From UBA11524 sp051883695 (GTDB lineage: Bacteria > Bacillota > Clostridia > Christensenellales > Aristaeellaceae), in NCBI GenBank assembly GCA_051883695.1, contig JBJEUF010000114.1, positions 1 to 41,580 on the forward strand: DNA of 41,580 bases, written 5' to 3'. Under the pieces are notes generated by a model that did no database searches, was not told the origin of the DNA, and saw nothing but the letters and a program-made list of their open reading frames with translations. This document shows, in pieces, positions 25,656-33,198 of this stretch. Made by a program: the position numbers and the translations under genes. How positions within the stretch are numbered: position 1 is the stretch's first letter; every line of letters starts with the position of its first letter.

Positions 25656-25706
25656 GCCCGTTCCTCCTTTATCTGAAGCACAAGTGTGCAAATGCTTAAC
25701 AGCAGG

Positions 25707-25735
25707 ATTATAGCACACTTTCTTCCTCTTGACAA
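25707..25735 (-). promoter_or_regulatory. Promoter of rex
   Basis: On the minus strand: TTGTCA (25730-25735), 17-bp spacer, perfect TATAAT (25707-25712), 52 bp before the rex ATG. Confidence 0.8.
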
Positions 25736-25799
25736 TGCGCGGACGCAATTTCTTCCCTGTTTCGGCGCTTTGCCGCACACGCCGCGTTCCCGCATCTGC

Positions 25800-27050
25800 C
25801 TACCTGCGGTGATTGCGGGGTTCGCCGCGCAGAATGTCGCCTGTACGCACCCGGCAGGGCAGCGCCATCGCGATGATCTCCCCGCCAATGCCCAGCGTGT
25901 CCACCCTTTCGCCGGTCTTTTCCCGCAGGAAGGGCTCCGCCCGGACGCAACTCACGCCCTCCGGGCTCAGCAGCTCCAGCGTCTCTCCGGCATAGAAGCG
26001 GTTTTTCAGCACGAACCGCGCCATCTCGCCCGCCTCGCTGTCCGCGACGGCCCGGGCGATGTATTCCCGCTCCTGATGGAAGCCCTCTGTGCCGCCGGGC
26101 TGCTCCGGGCTGCCCTCCATGAAGCCCGTGTCGCTCTCCCGATGGCTGGCGCAGGCCAGCTCCGCCATCAGCTCCGGCAGCGCGGCATCAAAGGCCTCCC
26201 GGCTTTCCGCCAGCAGATCAAGCGCCCGGCGGTAGGCTGCCGTCACCGTGGCGACGTAGTATTCCGTTTTCATGCGGCCCTCGATTTTCAGGCTCGCAAC
26301 GCCCGCATCCAGCAGCTGCGGCAGAAGCGGCATCAGGTTCAGATCCTTCGCGGAGAAGATGTACGTCCCGTTCGTGTCCTCGCTGACGGGCAGGTACTCC
26401 CCCGGGCGCTTCTGCTCCATGACCGCATACTGCCAGCGGCACGGTTGGGCGCATTCGCCCTGATTCCCGCTCCTCCCCGCCAGCACGGCTGACAGCAGGC
26501 AGCGTCCGCTGTAAGCCACGCAGGACGCGCCGTGCACGAAGGTTTCCAGCTCCATGCCGCCGTCCAGCTGCGCATGGATGCCCTTCACACGCGCAATGGA
26601 CGTCTCCCGCGCAAGGATCACGCGGCTGCAGCCAAGCCGCTGATAGTGCTTCACGGCGGCGGTATTGACGGTGCTGGCCTGAGTGCTGACATGCAGCGCA
26701 AGCCCCGGCACACTTTCGCGGAGCGTGACGATCGCGCCGATATCGCTGACGATGGCGGCATCCACGCCGATCCCATGGGCCACGCGCGCCGCCGCCACGA
26801 AGTCCTCCATCTGGTCATCAAAGGGGAAGATATTCATCGTCAGATAGAACTTCTTCCCGGCTGCGTGGCACAGCGCAACAGCCTCGCGCAGCTGCTCCTC
26901 GTCAAAGTTTCCTGCGAAGGCCCGCAATCCAAAGCGCTTCATGCCGCCGTACACCGCGTCCGCGCCGAAGTGCAGCGCCGCCCGGAGGGATTCCATGCTT
27001 CCTGCCGGGCACAGCAGCTCCGGCTTTCCTGTCCTTTGTGCGTTTGTCAT
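25800..27050 (-). CDS. U32 family protein, TrhP-like tRNA hydroxylation protein
   Basis: A 416-residue U32 protein. The family was called peptidase U32, but TrhP (YegQ) and its Bacillus relatives act in prephenate-dependent hydroxylation of tRNA wobble uridine. The N-terminus PELLCPAGSMESLRAALHFG is a TIM-barrel start, and GADAVYGGMKRFGLRAFAGNF follows. The signature is ETFVHGASCVAYSGRCLLSA with GRSGNQGECAQPCRWQY (about 165-205); its four Cys probably bind an iron-sulfur cluster. SLKIEGRMKTEYYVATVTAAYRRA follows. The C-terminal part matches the small barrel of YrrO/TrhP proteins. It starts six bases after mltG in a ylbF-mltG-U32 operon, an order similar to the Bacillus yrrL-yrrN-yrrO cluster. 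The exact subgroup (TrhP or another U32 branch) is uncertain. Confidence 0.88.
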   Translation of the reverse strand: MTNAQRTGKPELLCPAGSMESLRAALHFGADAVYGGMKRFGLRAFAGNFDEEQLREAVALCHAAGKKFYLTMNIFPFDDQMEDFVAAARVAHGIGVDAAIVSDIGAIVTLRESVPGLALHVSTQASTVNTAAVKHYQRLGCSRVILARETSIARVKGIHAQLDGGMELETFVHGASCVAYSGRCLLSAVLAGRSGNQGECAQPCRWQYAVMEQKRPGEYLPVSEDTNGTYIFSAKDLNLMPLLPQLLDAGVASLKIEGRMKTEYYVATVTAAYRRALDLLAESREAFDAALPELMAELACASHRESDTGFMEGSPEQPGGTEGFHQEREYIARAVADSEAGEMARFVLKNRFYAGETLELLSPEGVSCVRAEPFLREKTGERVDTLGIGGEIIAMALPCRVRTGDILRGEPRNHRR

Positions 27051-27056
27051 GCTCTC

Positions 27057-28232
27057 TTACTCCACGCCGCGGGATGCATCGTAATCCCGCCACAGCTGCG
27101 CGTACCGCTGCACCGCGCGCTCATGATCCGCCAGCGTCTGGGAGAACACGAGCTTGCCGCTTTCCGGCTCAGCCGCGCAGAAATACAGATAATTCATCGC
27201 CAGGAATTCCGCGTCCGGCTCCAGCGCCGCCTGAATGGCCGCTTCGCTGGGCGCGCAGATCGGCCCGGGCGGCAGGCCCTTCACCTCGTAGGTGTTGTAC
27301 GGGCTGGAAATGTGCAGATCCTCGTCGTCCAGCGCCATCTTCCGCAGCCGGGTGACATAGTGGATGGTCACGTCGCTTTGGAGCTTCATGCCCTGCTTCA
27401 GGCGGTTGTGGAACACGGCTGAAACCTTGGCGAAGTCCTCCTCCTTGGCCTCCTTCTCAATGATCGAGGCCAGGGTGAGAATCTCATCCATCGTGAAGCC
27501 CAGCTCGTCCGCCATGTCCTGCCGGTCCACCGGGAAGCTCTTTTCCGTCTGGCTGAGCAGCTTGCGGATGATGTCCTCGGCGCTGGCGCCAATGTAGATT
27601 TCGTAGGTGTTGGGCGACAGGTAGCCCTCCAGCACGTAGCGCCGCTGGGAAACATTGTCCGTAGCCAGCACATCCGCCACATAATAATAATCGGAGAAAT
27701 TCTCGCCCGTGCGGCACAGGTTGAGGAACTCCGCGCTGTCCGCCAGCACGCCGTCCTCCACCAGCCTGGCCGCGAAGTCCTCCAGCGTCCAGCCGGGAAT
27801 GAGGGTGATGTTGCGCACAATGGGGTTGCCGTCGCCCATGGTGAGCTGATTGGCAATCTCGCTCATGGTCATGGACGGGGTGAGCAGGTAGCTGCCCGCC
27901 TGAATCTTCTGACCCATTCCGGCGAAATCGCAGTAGTATTTGAAAACCGTACGGTTGCGGATCAGGCCCGCCTCCTCGAGGTTGTTGGCAACCCGCGTGA
28001 GGCTCTGACCGCTCTCGACCGTAAAGCCGATCTGCTGCTGGCTGGCTGCATCCGGCGGCGCAAGGTACTCACCGTACACCCAGTTCCATACGGTGCTCAG
28101 GATGCCTGCCACCATTAGCAGGCTCCCCGCGAGGATCAGCAACGGCCGCACAATCCGCCACAGCAGGCTGTACCAATAGGGACCGTATTCCCGCTCGTCG
28201 CGGACGCTTCTGTACGTATCGCGCTTTTTCAC
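27057..28232 (-). CDS. mltG: Endolytic murein transglycosylase MltG
   Basis: A 391-residue YceG-type protein that cuts nascent glycan strands at the membrane and is thought to end their polymerisation. Residues 1-27 are cytoplasmic, about 28-52 are a membrane helix (PLLILAGSLLMVAGILST), a LysM-like part (FTVESGQSLTRVANNLEEAGL) follows at about 68-90, and the catalytic domain occupies about 140-370. Motifs seen are EGYLSPNTYEI, LASIIEKEA with the catalytic Glu at about 259, LQSDVTIHYV, and SPYNTYEVKGLPPGPICAPS. The start codon is GTG at 28232 after GGGGGT, a modest RBS. It lies 35 bp after ylbF and six bp before the U32 gene. The YlzH/alaS/ruvX genes often nearby are absent. Confidence 0.94.
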   Translation of the reverse strand: MKKRDTYRSVRDEREYGPYWYSLLWRIVRPLLILAGSLLMVAGILSTVWNWVYGEYLAPPDAASQQQIGFTVESGQSLTRVANNLEEAGLIRNRTVFKYYCDFAGMGQKIQAGSYLLTPSMTMSEIANQLTMGDGNPIVRNITLIPGWTLEDFAARLVEDGVLADSAEFLNLCRTGENFSDYYYVADVLATDNVSQRRYVLEGYLSPNTYEIYIGASAEDIIRKLLSQTEKSFPVDRQDMADELGFTMDEILTLASIIEKEAKEEDFAKVSAVFHNRLKQGMKLQSDVTIHYVTRLRKMALDDEDLHISSPYNTYEVKGLPPGPICAPSEAAIQAALEPDAEFLAMNYLYFCAAEPESGKLVFSQTLADHERAVQRYAQLWRDYDASRGVE

Positions 28233-28267
28233 TCAGATACCCCCAGTTGATGATGATTCCAGCTGCG

Positions 28268-28615
28268 TCACTCGATGTTCGGAAAGCCCATGTCCAGCCC
28301 GGCGGCGTCGTTGATAATCTTGAAGATGTCCGCAAGGGCCTGCTGCAGGCGCATTTCCGCCAGCATGTACCGGCTTACCTCGGGGTTGGAGAACAGCAGA
28401 CTCGTGATCCCCTGAAACCGCTGCATATCCTCCTCTGCGGGCTGATGCCCCGAAACCGCGCCCATCTGCAGCTTCACCTGCAGCTTTTTGTATTCCCGGA
28501 TCAGCGCAGATGTCGTTTCGTCCGCCATCACGCTGTCCTTCATGCCATGATACGTCCGGTATTCCTCGCTCTGGCGAATCTCCTGTGCCAGACGATGCGC
28601 CGTTGAGTACTCCAT
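28268..28615 (-). CDS. YlbF/YmcA family regulator
   Basis: A 115-residue, mostly helical protein of the Com_YlbF family. Members form the YlbF-YmcA-YaaT (Y) complex, which in Bacillus guides RNase Y mRNA cleavage and affects competence and sporulation. Typical features are the N-terminal AHRLAQEIRQSEEYRTYHGMKDSVMADE, the charged middle IREYKKLQVKLQMG, and the end ALADIFKIINDAAGLDM. AGGATA lies close before the ATG. It is the first gene of an operon with mltG. Only one paralogue is present in this window; whether it is a YlbF or YmcA counterpart cannot be said. Confidence 0.88.
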   Translation of the reverse strand: MEYSTAHRLAQEIRQSEEYRTYHGMKDSVMADETTSALIREYKKLQVKLQMGAVSGHQPAEEDMQRFQGITSLLFSNPEVSRYMLAEMRLQQALADIFKIINDAAGLDMGFPNIE

Positions 28616-28924
28616 ATTATCCTAACCGTCCTTTCCATGATTGAAACGATTCTGCGCTGGGGATTCATCCCAGCAAAAAGGGAAGCATCCTGTGATGCCT
28701 CCCCTATCATATCAGATATCCCGTCTTTCGTCAAACGCGCTTCGGCAAGGTTGGAGCAACCTCATGCAAAACAGAAAACAAACAAGGATGCTGCCGAAGG
28801 GGTGGAGGGGGCGATCGGAAAGCCCCCTCCTCGCTTCCGCAAAAGGAATACCACGCCAGCGGGCGCATCAAAAGGGTTTTCCGTCATCCAGCATCGCTTG
28901 CAGCTTGGCCTGCCGCAAGGCTCC
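28616..28924. other. Gap between rnj and ylbF: hairpins, no gene
   Basis: This 309-bp stretch holds no convincing gene. A GC-rich hairpin (GGAGGGGGC with GCCCCCTCC, about 28805-28831) stands downstream of rnj, followed on the minus strand by a T-rich part, and the clear terminator at 28675-28703 comes after it. No promoter for ylbF was found that leaves room for its RBS. Confidence 0.6.
28675..28703 (-). terminator. Terminator of rnj
   Basis: A 10-bp stem (28680-28689 with 28694-28703, one wobble pair) with an ACAG loop and five T on the minus strand. It lies 220 bp after the rnj stop and 60 bp before ylbF. Confidence 0.8.
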
Positions 28925-30601
28925 TTACACATCCAGAATGATGGGCAGGATCATGGGGTTGCGCTTGATCTTCTCAAAGATGAAGCGATGCAGCTCGTCC
29001 TTGATGCGGTTCTTGAGCATCGGCCAGTCCTCGCCGGCAAGGCTGGAGCTGGAGAGAATCTGCCGCACCACGTCGCGCGTGTTGTCGATGATGTCCTCGT
29101 TCTCGCGCACATAGATGAAGCCGCGGCTGATGATGTCCGGGCCGGAAATGAGCTTGCGCTCGTCGCGGTTGATCGCCATGACGACGATAATCAGGCCGTC
29201 CTGGGACAGGTGCTTGCGGTCGCGCAGCACCACGTTGCCGACGTCGCCAATGCCAAGGCCGTCCACCAGAATGCCGCCGGTGGGAATCTGCTCGCCAAGG
29301 TACAGCCCCTGCGCGTCCATCTCGTACACCTGACCGATTTCCGGCAGGACGATGTTCTGGCTGGGCATCCCCATCGACTCCGCCAGCTCGGCATGCTGCC
29401 ACAGCATCCGGTATTCGCCGTGGACGGGGATGAAGTACTGGGGCTTCACCAGCGCGTGGATGAGCTTGAGCTCCTCCTGGCAGGCGTGACCGGAGACGTG
29501 CACCTTCTCCATCGTGTGATACACCACCTGCGCGCCGCAGCGGTACAGCTGGTCGATTACGCGGCTGATGCCACGCTCGTTGCCGGGGATGGGGCTGGCG
29601 GAGATAATCACCATGTCCGTCGGGCGAATCTGCAGCTTGCGATGCTCGGAATACGCCATGCGGGTCAGGCCGGCCATGGCCTCGCCCTGGGAGCCGGTGG
29701 TCATCACAAGGATCTCGTCGTCCTCGTAGCGGTCCAGATCGTCCGCTTCGATCAGCATCTCCTCGGGGATGTGCATCTCACCGATCTGCATACCCACGCG
29801 GCTGACGTTGACCATGCTGCGGCCGATGAAGCACACCTTGCGCCCATAGGCGATGGCGCTGTCGATGACCATCTGCATCCGGTGAATGTTGGACGCGAAC
29901 ATGGCGACGATCACGCGGCCCTTGGCATCCCGGAACATCTTTTCAAACGTCGCGCCGATCTGCCGTTCGCTCATCGTCTGGCCGGGACGCTCCACATTGG
30001 TGGATTCGCACAGCATGCACATCACGCCCCGCTCGCCCAGCTCCGCAAAGGTGGCAAGGTCGGTGATATGCCCGTCGATGGGCGTGTAGTCGATCTTGAA
30101 GTCGCCGGTCACCACGACGGTACCCGCCGGGCAGGTCAGCGCAATGGCGCACGCGCCGGCGATGGAGTGGCTGACATGGATGAACTTCGCCGTGAAGTGT
30201 CTGCCCAGCTTCACCTCGTCCCGGGGCTGCACCACCTGCATGGGAATACCCGGCACGCGGTGCTCTTTGAGCTTCAGGTCCACCAGCGCCAGCGTCAGCT
30301 TCGTGCCGTAGATGGGCGCGGGCACCTGGCGCAGAATGTAGGGCGTGGCGCCGATATGATCCTCGTGGCCATGGGTGAACAGGTAGCCGCGGACGTTCTT
30401 CTTCTTGGCCACAAGATAGCTCACATCCGGGATCACCAGATCGACGCCCAGCATATCCTCCTTGGGAAAGATGCTGCCGCAGTCCACCACCACGATATCA
30501 TCTTCATATTCAAATACGGTCATGTTCTTGCCGATCTCATCCACGCCGCCCAGGCTGACGACGCGCAGTCGGCTGACAGGTTTGGTTCCTCGCTGGCTCA
30601 C
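28925..30601 (-). CDS. rnj: Ribonuclease J
   Basis: A 558-residue metallo-beta-lactamase/beta-CASP ribonuclease with 5'-3' exo- and endonuclease activity, central to mRNA decay and rRNA maturation in Firmicutes. The zinc motif is THGHEDHIG (His77, His79, Asp81, His82), the next metal ligands are in HVSHSIAGA and TGDFKID, and the beta-CASP part has GRSMVNVSR, TGSQGEAMAGLTRM and HVSGHACQEELKL. The start is GTG at 30601, seven bases after AAAGGAGG; the upstream ATG at 30631 would place that RBS inside the coding sequence. The promoter at 30880-30908 gives a leader of roughly 270 nt. Only one RNase J is present in the window; J1 or J2 type cannot be assigned. Confidence 0.95.
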   Translation of the reverse strand: MSQRGTKPVSRLRVVSLGGVDEIGKNMTVFEYEDDIVVVDCGSIFPKEDMLGVDLVIPDVSYLVAKKKNVRGYLFTHGHEDHIGATPYILRQVPAPIYGTKLTLALVDLKLKEHRVPGIPMQVVQPRDEVKLGRHFTAKFIHVSHSIAGACAIALTCPAGTVVVTGDFKIDYTPIDGHITDLATFAELGERGVMCMLCESTNVERPGQTMSERQIGATFEKMFRDAKGRVIVAMFASNIHRMQMVIDSAIAYGRKVCFIGRSMVNVSRVGMQIGEMHIPEEMLIEADDLDRYEDDEILVMTTGSQGEAMAGLTRMAYSEHRKLQIRPTDMVIISASPIPGNERGISRVIDQLYRCGAQVVYHTMEKVHVSGHACQEELKLIHALVKPQYFIPVHGEYRMLWQHAELAESMGMPSQNIVLPEIGQVYEMDAQGLYLGEQIPTGGILVDGLGIGDVGNVVLRDRKHLSQDGLIIVVMAINRDERKLISGPDIISRGFIYVRENEDIIDNTRDVVRQILSSSSLAGEDWPMLKNRIKDELHRFIFEKIKRNPMILPIILDV

Positions 30602-30879
30602 TGATTGGCCTCCTTTCGATCCGGCATGCAATCAGCACGCCCGTGCCGCACGATGCGACCTTCCGCACCGGCTGCAACATATAACAGGTATTATTCAAGC
30701 GCAGGTAAAACCCATCCCGCGCTTCAAACGCATCAGCACCCCGTATGCGCATTCCCGGCTCGCCGCATACCCCCATGTACCGGTGACAGCCGTTCCCATA
30801 TCAGGGCTGGAATCAACGCATAACGGATTCCGGTTCATCAGTCACATATTCTGCTGCTGACAACACCTTTCATTCTATT
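30602..30879 (-). promoter_or_regulatory. Long 5' leader of rnj
   Basis: About 270 nt lie between the predicted rnj start of transcription and its GTG start. No known riboswitch or T-box pattern was recognised. A minus-strand open frame of 79 codons (30537-30776) crosses the rnj start; it has no clear RBS and is not accepted as a gene. Regulation of RNase J through its leader is possible but not shown. Confidence 0.4.
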
Positions 30880-30908
30880 ATTATAGCACAGGCGACGGAA
30901 AAAATCCA
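30880..30908 (-). promoter_or_regulatory. Promoter of rnj
   Basis: On the minus strand a perfect TATAAT (30880-30885), with a weak -35 (TGGATT, 30903-30908) at 17 bp. Confidence 0.6.
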
Positions 30909-30982
30909 CATCAAATTTCACATTTTTGACGCATCTTTGCGACAATCCGGTGGATATTTTGCCGTATCGTCGGACGGGACAG

Positions 30983-31021
30983 AAAAAAAGTTCCGACATG
31001 AACGAACGTTCAAGCCGGAAC
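30983..31021 (-). terminator. Terminator of glyA
   Basis: A long hairpin (30990-31021): outer 8-bp stem GTTCCGGC/GTCGGAAC with one wobble, inner TGAACG/CGTTCA, followed by seven T on the minus strand. Confidence 0.9.
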
Positions 31022-31040
31022 AGGGAAATTCTTCCGTATC

Positions 31041-32273
31041 TTATGTGTAAAGCGGGAAATTCGCCATCAGCTTTTCGACTTCCTCCCTGACGGCAGGCAC
31101 CGCCGCCTCGCCCTCCCTGACAATCCGTGCGATCCATCCGGCGATCATCACCATATGCTCCTCCTTCAAACCGCGGCTGGTGATGGCGGGCGTACCCACA
31201 CGCACGCCGCTGGTCACGAAGGGAGAACGCTTCTCGTTGGGCACGGTGTTCTTGTTGACGGTGATGTTGGCCTCCTCCAGGAGCTTTTCCAGCATCTTGC
31301 CGGTCATCTCGGTATCGGAGAAGTCCAGCAGCAGCAGGTGGTTGTCCGTACCGCCGGACACCATTTTGATGCCCTCGGCGCGGAAGGCATTTTCGAGGGC
31401 CTTGGCATTGAGGATAATCTGGTGCTGATACGCCTTGAACTCATCGCTCAGCGCCTCGCCGAAGCACACGGCCTTGGCCGCGATGACATGCATCAGCGGG
31501 CCGCCCTGCGTACCGGGGAAGATTGCCTTGTCGATGGCCTTGCCGTACTGCTCCTTGCACATAATCATGCCGCCGCGAGGGCCACGCAGGGTCTTGTGGG
31601 TGGTGGTGGTCACGAAATCGGCATAGGGCACGGGGGACGGATGCTCCCCTGCCGCAACCAGACCGGCAATGTGGGCAATATCCACCATCATCATCGCGCC
31701 GACCTCATCGCAGATTTCGCGCAGCTTCGCAAAGTCGATCGTGCGGGGGTACGCGGACGCACCGGCCACAATCAGCCTGGGATGGCAGGTCTTCGCCTTT
31801 TCCCGCACGTCCTCGTAATCAATGTAGCCATCGGCATTCACGCCGTAGGAGACAAAGTTGAAGTACTTGCCGGACATGTTCACCGGGCTGCCGTGGGTCA
31901 GGTGACCGCCGTTGTCCAGCGCCATGCCCATGACCGTGTCGCCGGGGGTGAGCACAGCGAAATAGACCGCCATGTTCGCCTGGGCGCCGGAATGGGGCTG
32001 CACATTCACATACTCGCAGCCAAAGAGCTGCCTGGCGCGTTCCCTTGCCAGCTCCTCCACCACATCCACGCACTCGCAGCCGCCGTAATAGCGCTTGCCG
32101 GGGTAGCCCTCGGCGTACTTGTTGGTCAGGCAGGAGCCCATCGCCGCCATCACGGCAGGAGAAACAAAGTTTTCGGACGCAATCAGCTCGATATGGGTAC
32201 GCTGGCGCTGCAGCTCCGCCTCAATGGCCTCGCAGACAGCCGGGTCAGCCTTGCGGATCACATTCAGTTCCAT
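31041..32273 (-). CDS. glyA: Serine hydroxymethyltransferase
   Basis: A PLP enzyme that converts serine and tetrahydrofolate to glycine and 5,10-methylene-THF; cytosolic. It has 410 residues, the usual bacterial length. Landmarks are IELIASENFVSPAVMAAMGS at about 30, NKYAEGYPGKRYYGGCE, NVQPHSGAQANMAVYFA, and VTTTTHKTLRGPRGG with the PLP lysine (Lys227). The start at 32273 follows GGAGGT nine bases upstream; a longer in-frame extension has no family match. It has its own promoter (32319-32346) and a strong terminator. Together with fhs it supplies folate one-carbon units. Confidence 0.97.
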   Translation of the reverse strand: MELNVIRKADPAVCEAIEAELQRQRTHIELIASENFVSPAVMAAMGSCLTNKYAEGYPGKRYYGGCECVDVVEELARERARQLFGCEYVNVQPHSGAQANMAVYFAVLTPGDTVMGMALDNGGHLTHGSPVNMSGKYFNFVSYGVNADGYIDYEDVREKAKTCHPRLIVAGASAYPRTIDFAKLREICDEVGAMMMVDIAHIAGLVAAGEHPSPVPYADFVTTTTHKTLRGPRGGMIMCKEQYGKAIDKAIFPGTQGGPLMHVIAAKAVCFGEALSDEFKAYQHQIILNAKALENAFRAEGIKMVSGGTDNHLLLLDFSDTEMTGKMLEKLLEEANITVNKNTVPNEKRSPFVTSGVRVGTPAITSRGLKEEHMVMIAGWIARIVREGEAAVPAVREEVEKLMANFPLYT

Positions 32274-32318
32274 CGCGATATGACCTCCACATGTGTATAT
32301 TCCGTCACAGACGATTCT

Positions 32319-32346
32319 ATTATACATGATTTCCCCCGGATGTGAA
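32319..32346 (-). promoter_or_regulatory. Promoter of glyA
   Basis: On the minus strand: TTCACA (32341-32346), 16-bp spacer, perfect TATAAT (32319-32324). Confidence 0.7.
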
Positions 32347-32381
32347 GGGAAAAAACATATTTCGTACAGGGGGGCAATAAC

Positions 32382-32511
32382 AAAAAACCGCACCGCTCAG
32401 AATGGGCGCTCCCGCAGCACATCCGTCATATGCTTAATGCTGCTTCCTTCCGGACCTGACATGGTTCACACAGAAGGATCGCACGGGACCCAATCGTCAT
32501 TGCGATACGGC
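32382..32511 (-). ncRNA. ffs: Signal recognition particle RNA (small bacterial type)
   Basis: RNA scaffold of the SRP that with Ffh sends membrane proteins to the translocon. On the minus strand the apical domain reads CATGTCAGGTCCGGAAGGA followed by AGCAGC (around 32438-32463), the invariant Ffh-binding loop of 4.5S-type RNA. The flanks pair in the expected way: GGG, TCCCG and ATCC of the 5' arm match GGAT, CGGGA and CCC of the 3' arm, with the stem closing near 32404 and 32491. The length of about 90-110 nt is that of the short RNA without an Alu domain. A promoter lies at 32518-32547, and the sequence ends in six T at 32382-32387. The exact ends are estimated. Confidence 0.93.
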
Positions 32512-32517
32512 TTATGT

Positions 32518-32547
32518 ATTATACATCAACCGGCCCCCTGTTTGCAA
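32518..32547 (-). promoter_or_regulatory. Promoter of the SRP RNA gene
   Basis: On the minus strand: TTGCAA (32542-32547), 18-bp spacer, perfect TATAAT (32518-32523). Confidence 0.75.
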
Positions 32548-32619
32548 GGGGAACATGTATTCCTTTCCGGCTTTTCATATCAGAACGCTCCTGTCCTGAA
32601 AGGCATGTGCACCAATTAT

Positions 32620-32632
32620 TTTGATCATCAAA
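32620..32632. promoter_or_regulatory. FabT-like operator box 1
   Basis: Perfect palindrome TTTGAT-C-ATCAAA, 10 bp before the -35 box of the next gene. It differs only in its central base from the TTTGATTATCAAA core known for FabT, the MarR-type repressor of fatty-acid synthesis. Confidence 0.65.
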
Positions 32633-32642
32633 GCAATTTTGA

Positions 32643-32671
32643 TTGACAGCCCTGGTGAACTATGCTATTCT
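32643..32671 (+). promoter_or_regulatory. Promoter of the FabT-like gene
   Basis: TTGACA (32643-32648), 17-bp spacer, TATTCT (32666-32671). Confidence 0.75.
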
Positions 32672-32711
32672 TGCCACGTTGATTCGTCAACACTCTCTTT
32701 TTCCCCTTTGT

Positions 32712-32724
32712 TTTGAACTTCAAA
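32712..32724. promoter_or_regulatory. FabT-like operator box 2
   Basis: TTTGA-ACT-TCAAA, perfect 5-bp arms with the same spacing as box 1, about 40 bp after the -10 box and over the most upstream possible start codon. Confidence 0.5.
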
Positions 32725-33195
32725 GAATCGGAGCTGCATCAGCCATTGGAAAAGCATGAGAAGATGATCGACCAGGTGCTGGTACACCTGTTCAACGATC
32801 TGCTCCGCATTGAGGAACGGACGCTGCAAAAGCAGTGCCCCGATCTGTCCATGCGGGAAATCCACATCATTGAAGCGGTCTGCGCCGCTCAGGGCGACGA
32901 CAACACCATGACCGTGCTGGCCGCGACGCTGCGGATTACCGTCGGCTCGCTGACGGTGGCGGTATCCACGCTGATCCGCAAGGGGTACCTGGAGCGCCGC
33001 CAGTCCACGGTGGACAAGCGTCGGGTACACGTCCTTCCCCTTCCCGCCGCACTGGAGGTGGAAAGGCATCACCGGGCGTTTCACCGGCGCATGGTGGAGG
33101 CCGTCACGCAGGCGATTCCCGATCAGCAGCTGGACGTGCTGATCGAGGGCCTGCGCGGCATCAACGATTACTTTTACGGTCAGGAGGAAGTCTGA
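32713..33195 (+). CDS. MarR family regulator, FabT-like
   Basis: A winged-helix repressor of up to 160 residues. The DNA-binding part runs from about 45 to 110: DLSMREIHIIEAVCAAQGDD, MTVLAATLRITVGSLTVAVS, TLIRKGYLERRQSTVDKRRV. The start is uncertain. TTG at 32713 has no RBS and lies in an operator-like box; TTG at 32746 or ATG at 32764 would still leave a complete MarR fold. The gene is three bases before a DegV/FakB gene, and two TTTGA-N3-TCAAA boxes lie at its promoter. FabT proteins control fatty-acid synthesis in response to acyl-ACP, and FakB proteins feed exogenous fatty acids into phospholipids, so a role in membrane-lipid control is inferred. No fab genes are in the window. Confidence 0.85.
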   Translation: MNFKESELHQPLEKHEKMIDQVLVHLFNDLLRIEERTLQKQCPDLSMREIHIIEAVCAAQGDDNTMTVLAATLRITVGSLTVAVSTLIRKGYLERRQSTVDKRRVHVLPLPAALEVERHHRAFHRRMVEAVTQAIPDQQLDVLIEGLRGINDYFYGQEEV

Positions 33196-33198
33196 TAC

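Noticed and set aside
25683..25700. Possible Rex operator downstream of the rex promoter (TGTTAAGCATTTGCACA)
   Set aside because: The left half fits the TTGTTAA pattern, but the right half matches at only a few positions.
28805..28831. GC-rich hairpin as a fourth copy of the hairpin-array family
   Set aside because: It is a single hairpin without the TGTCAAAAAG ends, the conserved TTTCCTTACA piece, or flanking direct repeats.
28870..28921. A 16-codon frame (TTG start) directly after the rnj stop, preceded by AAGGAG
   Set aside because: The peptide LRQAKLQAMLDDGKPF is very short and the start is weak; chance is more likely.
30537..30776. A 79-codon minus-strand frame across the rnj start, with a protein-like stretch (DGFYLRLNNTCYMLQPVRKV)
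   Set aside because: No clear ribosome binding site, it runs out of frame into rnj, and no family was recognised. It could be a decayed gene, but the sequence alone does not show it.
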